Of a DNA stretch of 64,000 nucleotides, positions 55,885-64,000 are shown piece after piece. Origin of the DNA: Erinaceus europaeus (Eukaryota > Chordata > Mammalia > Eulipotyphla > Erinaceidae); the NCBI RefSeq assembly GCF_950295315.1, contig NC_080185.1, positions 45,427,237 to 45,491,236 on the forward strand. Direction: 5' to 3'. The stretch's first letter is position 1; every line of letters begins with the position of its first letter. The position numbers and the translations under genes are program-made. The notes below the pieces were generated by a model. The model searched no databases. It saw nothing but the letters and a program-made list of their open reading frames with translations, and was not told the origin of the DNA.

Positions 55885-58800
55885 ATGGCACTACAATACA
55901 TTAAATCCATAATATCAATAAATGTCAATGGCTTAAACTTAACCATCAAAAGGCACAGAGTGGGGGAATGGATCAGAAAACATAACTCAACCATATGCTG
56001 CTTGCAAGAATCCCATCTATCACAACAAGATAAACACAGACTTAAAGTGAAAGGATGGAAAACTATCATACAGGCTAAAGGACCACAAAAAAGGGCAGGA
56101 ACAGCCATTCTCATCTCAGACACGATAGATTTTAAATTAAATAAAGTAATAAAAGATAGGCAAGGACATTACATAATGATTAGAGGATCAATCAGCCAAG
56201 AAGACTTAACAATTATTAACATCAATGCACCCAATGAGGGACCATCTAAATACGTCAAGCACTTACTGAAAGAATTTCAAAAATACATCAATAGTAATAC
56301 AATAATAGTGGGAGACTTCAAAACCCCACTCTCACACTTAGACAGATCAACAAAACAGAGAACCAACAAAGATACAAGAGAATTGAATGAAGAAATTGAC
56401 AGACTAGACCTCTTGGACATTTTTAGAGTCCTTCAGCCCAAAAAACTGGAATACACCTTCTTTTCAAATCCACATAACACATACTCAAGGATAGACACAT
56501 GCTACGCCACAAAGACAGAATCAAAAAGTTCAAGAACATCGAAATCATCCCAAGTATCTTCTCAGACGATAGTGGAGTAAAACTAACATTTAACAACAAA
56601 AAGAAAATTATTAAAAGTCACAGAATTTGGAAACTAAACAAAATACGCCTTAACAACCACTGGGTCAGGGAGTCACTGAAAAAGGAAATTCAAATGCTCC
56701 TGGAAACAAATGATAATGACGACACAATATATCAAAATATTTGGGACACAGCTAAAGAAGTACTGAGAGGGAAATTTATAGCAATACAATCACATATTAA
56801 ACACCAATAAAAAGCTCAAATGAATGACCTTACTGCACACCTCAAGGACTTAGAGGAAGAGGAACAAAGGAACCCTAAAGCATCCAGAAGGACAGAAATC
56901 ACTAAAGTTAGAGCAGAAATAAAACAACATCGAAAATAAAAGAACCATACAAAAGATCAATGAAGCCAAATGTTGGTTCTTTGAAAGATTAAACAAAATT
57001 GACAACCCCCTAGCCAGACTCACCAAACAAAAAAGAGAAAAGACTCAAATTAATAGAATTGTAAACGATGGAGAAGGTATCATAACTGACACCACAGAAA
57101 TCCAGAAAATCCTGCAAAACTTCTATAAAGAACCATACGGCACCAAGATAGAGAATCTGGAAGAAATGGAACAATTTCTAAAAACATATGCCCTTCCAAA
57201 GCTGAACCAAGAATAACTACAAAATCTAAATGTACCAATCACAGACAAAGAAATTGAATCCGTTATTAAGAACCTCCCCATCAACAAAAATCCTGGACCA
57301 GATGGCTTCACAAACAAATTCTACAAAACTTTCAGGAAACAGTTAGTACCCATACTTCTGAAGCTTTTCCATAAGATTGAAGAAACAGGAATACTCCCTT
57401 CCACCTTCTACGAAGCCAACATCACCCTGAAAACAAAAACTGATAGGGACAGAACAAAAAAGGAAAACACCGACCAGTATCTCTGATGAACATAGATGCC
57501 AAAATATTAAACAAGATCTTGGCCAACCGGATACAGCAACATATCAAAAAGATTGTTCTTCACGACCAAGTGGGATTCATCCCAGGAATGCAAGGCTGGT
57601 TCAACATCCGTAAGTCAATCAATGTCATTCACCACATCAATAAAATCAAAGCCAAAAACCACATGATTATCTCAATAGATGCAGAGAAAGCCTTTGACAA
57701 AAATCCAACACCCATTCATGCTCAAAATTCTACAAAAAATGGGAATAGATGGGAAATTCCTCAAGATAGTGGAGTCTATATATAGCAAACCTACAGACAA
57801 CATCATACTCAATGGACAGAAGCTGAAAGCATTCCCCTCAGATCGTGGACTAGACAGGGCTGTCCAATGTCACTGTTACTCTTCAACATAGTATTGGAAG
57901 TTCTTGCCACAGGAATCAGGCAAGAGAAAGAAATCAAAGGAATACACATTGGAAGGGAAGAAGTCAAGCTCTCACTATTTGCAGATGATATGATAGTATA
58001 GATTGGAAAACCTAAAAAATCCAGCAGAAAACTACTGGAAGTTATTAGGAAATATAGCAAGGTATCAGACTACAAAATCAATGTTCAAAAATCAGTGGCA
58101 TTTCTTTATGCAAACACTAAATCTGAAGAAAAAGACATCCAGAAATCACTCCTATTTACTGTTTCAGGAAAATCAATCAAATACCTAGGAATAAAGTTGA
58201 CCAAAGAAGTGAAAGACTTTTATGCAGAAAACTATGAATCGCTACTCAAGGAAATAGAAACTGATACCAAGATATGGAAAGATATCCCATGTTCACGGAT
58301 TGGAAGAATAAATATCATCAAAATATATTTTCCCCAGAGCCATATACAAATTTAATGCAATACCCATCAAAGTTCCACCAAGCTTCTTTAAGAGAATAGA
58401 ACAAACACTACAATCATTTATCTGGAACCTGAAAACACTTAGAATTGCCAAAACCATCTTGAGGAAAAGAAACAGAAATGGAGGCATCACACTCCCAGAC
58501 CTTAAACTATATTATAAAGCCATCATCATCAAAACAGCATCGTACTGGAACAAAAATAGGCACACAGACCAGTGGAACAGAAATGAAAGCCCAGAAATAA
58601 ATCCCCACACCTATGTACATCTAATCTTTGATAAGGGGGCCCAAAGGATTAAATGAAAAAAGGAGGCTCTCTTCATTAAATGGTGCTGGGAAAACTGGGT
58701 TGTAACATGCAGAAGAATGAAATGGAACCACTTTATCTCACCAGAAACAAAAATCAATTCCAAATGGATCAAAGACCTAGATGTCAGACCAGAAACAATC

Positions 58801-59706
58801 AAATACTTAGAGGAAAATATTGGTAAAACAGTTTCCCCCCTACACCTCATGGACATCTTTGATGAATCAAACCCAATTGCAAGGAAGACTAAAGCAGAAA
58901 CAAACCCATGGGACTACATCAAATTGAAAAGCTTCTGCACATCCAAAGAAACTATTAAACAAACAAAGAGACCCCTCACAGAATGAGAGAAGTTCTTCAC
59001 ATGCCATACATCAGACAAGAAACTAATCACCAAAATATATAAAGAGCTCAACAAACTTAGCACCAAAAAAGCAAATGACTGCATCCAAAAATGGGCAGAG
59101 GATATGAACAAAACATTCACTACAGAGGAGATCCAAAAGGCTAACAAACATATAAAAAACTGCTCCAGGTAGCTGATTGTCAGAGAAGTGCAAATTAAGA
59201 CAACACTAAGATATCACCTTACTCCTGTAAGAATGGCATACATCAAAAAGGACAGCAGCAACAAATGCTGGAGAGGTTGTGGGGACAGAGGAACCCTTTT
59301 ACATTGCTGGTGGGAATGTAAATTGTTCCAGGCTCTGTGGAGAGCAGTCTGGAAAACTCTCAGAAGGCTAGACATGGACCTTCCATATGATCCAGTAATT
59401 CCTCTCGTGGGATTATACCCCAAGGACTCAATGACGCCCAATCAAAAATAGGTGTGTACTCCTATGTTCATAGCAGCACAATTCATAATAGCTAAAACCT
59501 GGAAGCAACCCAGGTGCCCAACAACAGATGAGTGGCTGAGAAAGCTATGGTATATATACACAATGGAATACTATGCAGCTATCAAGAACAATGAACACAC
59601 CTTCTCTGACCCATCTTGGACAGAGCTAGAAGGAATTATGTTAAGTGAGATAAGTCCGAAAGATAAAGATGAATATGTGATGATCCCACTCATCAACAGA
59701 AGTTGA
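55885..59706 (+). pseudogene. L1-C ORF2 (EN, RT, Cys-rich), broken
   Basis: MALQYIKSIISINVNGLNLT start with LQESH. GDFKT replaces the usual GDFNT. SRID is kept, and SDDSG replaces SDHSG (catalytic His lost). A 1-bp loss at ~56496 shifts frame. Stops at 56808 and 57213. A 1-bp gain at ~57699 breaks RT motif A ([12 protein letters not shown]). The YADD-type box LFADDM is intact near 57976. The C-terminal zone with [20 protein letters not shown] lies at 59188-59451, and the last codons at 59452-59706. Confidence 0.92.
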
Positions 59707-61042
59707 GTAAGAAGATCTGAAAGGGAAACTAAAAGCAGGACCTGAGCAAATTGTAAGTAGGGCACCAAAGTAAAAACCCTGTGGTGAGGGGTAGACATGC
59801 AGCTTCCTGGGCCAGTGGGGGGTGGGAGTGGGTGGGAGGGATGGCTCACAGTCTTATGGTGGTGGGAATGGTGTTTATGTACACTCCTAGTAAAATGTAG
59901 TCATATAAATAACAAGTTAATTAATATGAGAGGGGGAAAAATGTCTCGAAGTTTTTCAAAACACAAACTGAATCTTTTTAATATATAGGCTGTGTAATTG
60001 ATATGCGGACTCTCTCAAAAGCCTAGACCAAATAGATCAGAAGCAACCAATAGCACAGCTGTTTAGAAGATACTGGGTACTGTACAGCAAACCCTAACAA
60101 AAGGCTTTTCAAAGTTAACCCAATTACCAAATAATGTGATGATAACATTAACTATCCATTGTCTTTTTGAACCCTAAGACAGCAGGAACTTCACATCTCC
60201 ACTATAGAGCCTCTACTTCCCCCAGTCCTGGAACCCTTGGATAGGGCCCACTTTCCCGTATGCCTCTCCCTATCTATATCAAATAATATTGCATCTGCCA
60301 ATCACAACCTAACCAACACAACGATTGCCACCTCAACATGCTTCACTTCAGACTGTGTCCAGAGACTTCATGTGTGGAATGACAACCCTTCAGCTTCATT
60401 ACTCGGGTGAGACCTTTCCTTTCATAGTATACTCTAATTCCATCTCAGGTGGTTCACTTTCTAACAAAGTCCCAAAACCTAGATATACACCAGTTTCTAT
60501 GAGAGAGAGCATATGTTCACACGTATCGGTAAACTACTGCAAAATATATACCTGAAAGCAGAAGTACACTAGAGTTTGCAGTGATTACCCACCTAACACT
60601 TCCTCTCCACTATTCCAAGCTTTGGGTCCATGATTGCTCAACAATTTGTTTGGCTTTGTATGTTAACTCTCTTTTCAGTCACCAGGTTCCAGATGTCATC
60701 AGGATGCCGGCCAGGCTTCCCTGGACTGAAGACCCCACCAATGTGTCCTGGAGCTCTGCTCCCCCAGAGACCCACCCTATAGGGAAAGAGAGAGGCAGTA
60801 TGGAAGTATGGACCAACCAGTCAACGCCCATGTTCAGCGGGGAAGCAATTACAAAAGCCAGATCTTCTACCTTCTGCAACCCACAATGACCCTGGGTCCA
60901 TACTCCCAGAGGGATAGAGAATGGGAAAGCTATCAGGGAAGGGGGTGGGATATAGAGATTGGGTGGTGGGAATTGTGTGGAGTTATACCCCTCCTACCCT
61001 ATGGTTTTGTTAATTAATCCTTTCTTAAATAAAAAGAAAAAA
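59707..61042 (+). mobile_element. L1-C 3' UTR, short form
   Basis: Short-form junction at GTGATTACCCACC (~60580). Ends TTCTTAAATAAAAAGAAAAA before the target duplication. Open frames at 60325, 60581 and 60808 are shared shadows of the UTR in all copies. Confidence 0.88.
59817..59840 (+). promoter_or_regulatory. G-quadruplex motif, L1-C 3' UTR
   Basis: Five G runs of three or more within 24 bases, at the position equivalent to 20094 and 36394. Confidence 0.75.
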
Positions 61043-61143
61043 AGGAATAAGGTTCCCATTAACACATTTAAACATTCTATCTATAAGCATTTATTGCTAT
61101 TTCACATTTTGTCTATTTTATTGATTTATATTCTATGAATTTA

Positions 61144-61470
61144 TGTGTTGGAATGCTTCACATTGGTTTGGTCTCACTCCCCCCCCCCCCCCCCCCCCCG
61201 CCCGCCTCCAGGAGATAGTGGTTTAGTCTTTGCCTTTTGGGGCTTCTCCCTTTTCCCCGCCCCCTATCCTATGTACTTCCTGAATTCCTGCTGCTGTCGC
61301 TTCAGGAAAAAGATGGAGGAGCACATTGTGTGGTGACTAGGTGTTGGACTATTTGCCCACTCGTGAATAAACATTAAACTGGTTCTCCGCTCAGCGGTGT
61401 GTGTCCCCGGGTGTCTTTCTATGCCACGAAGCTAGCCCGGCCTACTGGCGCCCTGAACTCTGATGACATT
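61144..61470 (+). mobile_element. Retroviral LTR-like segment (ERV, class II-like)
   Basis: Starts TGTGTTGG and ends GATGACA (TG...CA). It has an AATAAA at 61366-61371 and a GC-rich downstream part with the small palindrome CCGCTCAGCGG, in contrast to the AT-rich surroundings. TGGCGCCC at 61446-61453 resembles the start of a tRNA-Lys primer-binding site, which would place the LTR edge at ~61445 instead. No target duplication found. No gag, pol or env follows, so it is a solo or truncated LTR if real. Confidence 0.5.
61179..61200. repeat. Poly-C tract
   Basis: About 21 consecutive C, then CCCGCCTCC, inside the LTR-like segment. Prone to slippage, so the length is uncertain. Confidence 0.9.
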
Positions 61471-61577
61471 TCTGTATATTTTAAAATATACCACTTGATT
61501 TGGGATATCAGAATCTAGATATTGTAGCCGGATTTCCAAAATAATATAATCTCTGAGTTGAAATGTAGGAAATTTCT

Positions 61578-61660
61578 GCTTTATTTATTTATTTATTTTG
61601 CCTCCAAGGTTATTGCTGGGGTTTGGCCCTGCACTAGGGATCCACTGATCTCAGCAGACA
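61578..61660 (-). mobile_element. SINE 3' module fragment
   Basis: (TTTA)n, then TTGCCTCCAAGGTTATTGCTGG: the reversed 3' module of the long SINE subfamily, with head and body absent. Confidence 0.75.
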
Positions 61661-61662
61661 TT

Positions 61663-62362
61663 TGTTCCTTTAAAAAATATCTTTATTTATAAGAAGGAAA
61701 CACTGACAAAAACCAAAGGATAAGAGGGGTACAACTCCATACAACTCCCACCACCAGAAATCCATATCCCATCCCCTCCCCTGATAGCTTTACTATTCTT
61801 TGTCTCTCTGGGAGTATGGACTCAGGGTCATAATGGAGTGCAGAAGGTGGAAGGTCTGGCTTCTGTAATTGCTTCCCTGCTGAACATGGGCGTTGACAGT
61901 TCAATTCATATTCCCAGCCTGCCTCTCTCTTTCCCTATGTGCTGGGGAAGTAGTGCTCCAGGACATATTGGTGGGGTCATTGGTTCAGGGAAGTCCGGTT
62001 GGCATCATGTTAGCACATGTAATCTGGTGGTTGAAAAAGTTAACATATAGAGACAAACAAATTGTTGCCTAATCATGAACCTAAAGGCTGGAATAGTTCA
62101 GATGAAGATTTGGGTGGTCTCTGTTTTGTAGATAGCTAGTAGGCCTATTTTAGTTATACTCCAAAGATCCCAGGACTATACTAGTTTTTTATGTTCCTTG
62201 AGCCTGACATCTGACATGCAGGTAGATCTAAGTTATTGTCTGGGGAGATGATGTCATGGCTGGAAAAGGGACCAGAAAGCTGGGTCAGGGAAAAGAGTAG
62301 CTCCCAAATATGGGAAAGGTGTATAAATATTGTTGACTGTAAACCCCATCAATTTGATCAAA
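61663..62362 (-). mobile_element. L1 3' UTR fragment, long type
   Basis: T/A-rich left edge, reversed terminal block, and the long-form-only part at right ending TTGACTGTAAACCCCATC. Same family as 14697-15084. Confidence 0.85.
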
Positions 62363-62365
62363 AAT

Positions 62366-62528
62366 TACTAAAAATTATACAGGCAGAGAAGTTGAAAGGG
62401 GAAGGGGGAGATAGGGAGGGAGGAAGGGAGTTATTTGAAGCCCTGCTTCTCCACTTGTGAAAGCTTGCCTCCTGTAGATGGGGACAAGGGTCTTACACCC
62501 CTGTACTTGAGAATAGCAGGTGTGCAAT
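62366..62528 (-). mobile_element. SINE, worn
   Basis: 'acaggcagagaagttgaaag' start, GA-rich body, 'cttgcctcctgtagatgggg', truncated head. Confidence 0.7.
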
Positions 62529-62549
62529 CAATCAGATTTATGATAAAAA

Positions 62550-62683
62550 TTTACTTCAGGGCCCTAGAGGTGTCACCTCTGGTTGAGCACATGCATTATC
62601 ATACACAGTGACCTTCACTTTCTGGGGAAAATATCACAAATGGTGAAGGCAGTGTTGCTGGTATCTTCCTATCTATCTATCTA

Positions 62684-62731
<48 letters not shown>

Positions 62732-62805
62732 ATATATTTGTCAATCTCTATCTCCCCTTTCTCTCAAGTTCTTGCTGCCTCATCTAGTTAAAATTAAAAA
62801 AAAAG
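62550..62805 (+). mobile_element. SINE with (TATC)n in its body
   Basis: Worn head 'ggccctagaggtgtcacctc', then a TATC expansion at 62669-62728 in the CT-rich body, ending in an A run at 62798. Confidence 0.65.
62669..62728. repeat. (TATC)n microsatellite
   Basis: About 14 tetranucleotide units with one interruption. The Tyr-Leu-Ser-Ile frame over it is an artefact. Confidence 0.95.
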
Positions 62806-62859
62806 TTTTACTTCAGAACAGAAACTGCAGGCATATAATTATAAAGGAGAAGGCCTTGT

Positions 62860-62992
62860 GGTCCAGGTGGTGGCACAGTGGATAAAGCATTAGTGTCTCA
62901 AATTTGAGGTCCTGAGTTCAATCCCAGCAGCACATGTACCAGAATAATGTCTGGTTCTTTTTCTCTCTCCTCCTATCTTTCTTATATATAGA

Positions 62993-63023
<31 letters not shown>

Positions 63024-63028
63024 ATATT
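62860..63028 (+). mobile_element. SINE, class II type, good copy
   Basis: GGTGGCACAGTGGATAAAGC head, GAGTTCAATCCCAGCAGC (B-box region), 'gtaccagaataatgtctgg', CT-rich stretch and an (AAAT)n tail at 62990-63026. The best example of this SINE type here. Confidence 0.88.
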
Positions 63029-64000
63029 CTTAAGAAGTGGGGTAGGGAGGTCTGAGACAAGGAGAACTACATCACAAAAATAATTACATCACAAAAGGAG
63101 ATCCTGAACCCTGGTCAAGTGGGCAAGAAAGATTAATAAGGGAATGAAGCTGCATGTCTACTATCTGAGGAAAAGATGGATTATAAATTATGTCTTGAGA
63201 ACCAGGCATGCAAGAACAAAAGAAGAGGACACCAGAATTTTTTTAATATAAAATGAAGCAAGTAAGGTAGCCTATACAATATATTAGTATAAGCACACCA
63301 TAAAAAGCCTCCCATAGCCCAGAGGTATATCTAGTGAATCCCAGATCCTATAATGTCTGTTTTTCCAGAATAAATGAAATATTTGGAGACACCATTAACT
63401 TCCAATATTTATTTATGGTTTTTGTTCTGATTGTGATCTATTTCTTTCCCTTGGGATTTACTTTTCCATAAATAAATGTTCCATTTGGCAAAGACATTCA
63501 TAAAATTTGTAGAGAATATAGTATAAGAGCTTATAACTAGGACTTAAGGATTGTCTGGCTGTATTTTGTTGAGTTTACAGGTTATTTTTCTATGCTTTAA
63601 CTGACTGATCAGGGGAGTGATGTGATACAGCTACTACTCCATAGCCACAACTCTGGAAATCTCTTTAACTAGTAAATGTTAACTAAAGGTCCTTTCCTAA
63701 AGACAAAAGTTTAAAGGTTAAACTGTTATTCCTTTTTAGACCTAATAAATGTACATGAAACCACACCTTTTTAAAACAATATACTATACACAAAGCAAAG
63801 TTTTTAACTTTAACGGACATAGTTAACTAGTATTCTAGAATTTCTCAACATTACTTTTTATCTCTTCTTGCTCAGTTACACCATTTTTTTCCTTATCAGT
63901 ATTGTAACGAAAAAATATTGAATGAGACTACATTTTTGAGGACCTCCTGCTCCTCCTCCCTCCTCCCCCTCTTCTTCTCCTTTTTATTTATAGCTAGGGT
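63029..64000. other. No recognised feature
   Basis: Low-repeat AT-rich DNA to the end of the window. A CTC-rich stretch at ~63943-63980 leads into the edge and may begin another SINE. Confidence 0.45.

Larger units (their letters stand above)
53921..61042 (+). mobile_element. L1-C: LINE-1 with 5' UTR and full 3' end
   Basis: A 7.1-kb insertion flanked by a perfect 15-bp duplication AGGAATAAGGTTCCC (53906-53920 and 61043-61057). Order: 5' UTR 53921-55565, ORF1 remnant 55566-55823, ORF2 55885-59706, short-form 3' UTR 59707-61042. No internal SINE insertions. It has a 0.7-kb in-frame ORF1 deletion and several ORF2 lesions. Confidence 0.95.

Noticed and set aside
8346..62728. Tandem repeats as CRISPR-like or satellite arrays
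   Set aside because: All are 2-4 bp microsatellites; there are no regularly spaced repeats with unique spacers.

Overview
This is a gene-poor, AT-rich, CpG-poor stretch of mammalian nuclear DNA, and I see no intact cellular protein gene, tRNA gene, rRNA gene, CpG-island promoter or CRISPR array in it. The most frequent repeat is a tRNA-derived SINE with a perfect A box, a B box, a CT-rich body and an AAT/CAA-rich tail. I recognise this as the hedgehog (Erinaceus) type, so the source is probably an erinaceid insectivore; that species call rests on memory of the family, not on a database search.

The window is dominated by LINE-1. Three plus-strand L1s carry a 5' UTR and can be bounded by target-site duplications: L1-A (15085-21640, including a probable 3' transduction), L1-B (32794-38421) and L1-C (53921-61042). 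All three are dead. L1-A has an in-frame stop early in ORF1, has lost most of the endonuclease domain, and carries a patch of its own 3' UTR inverted inside ORF2. L1-B lacks most of ORF1 and the C-terminal part of ORF2 and was hit by a truncated L1 and a SINE. L1-C has an in-frame ORF1 deletion and several ORF2 frameshifts and stops. Many older L1 3' ends lie on both strands between them. The L1 3' UTR comes in a long form and a short form that lacks about 0.8 kb.

Region by region: 1-15 kb is a mosaic of SINEs, L1 3' ends and microsatellites. 15-22.9 kb is L1-A inside an older minus-strand L1. 24.3-25.0 kb is a twin-primed (5'-inverted) L1. 27.7-30.5 kb is a Tigger DNA transposon split by L1 and SINE insertions. 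30.5-39.5 kb is older L1 with an inverted SINE pair, then L1-B. 39.8-40.0 kb is an almost pure purine tract. 40-53.9 kb has the longest low-repeat stretches, an ancient HAL1/L1 ORF1-like relic and two unexplained protein-like open frames (52676-52846 and 53069-53359). 53.9-61.0 kb is L1-C, followed by a retroviral LTR-like segment (61144-61470). 61.6-64 kb is again SINE and L1 mosaic.

There is no operon-like or pathway relationship among these features. The window is best read as a nested record of transposition, with the order of insertions resolved by target-site duplications.
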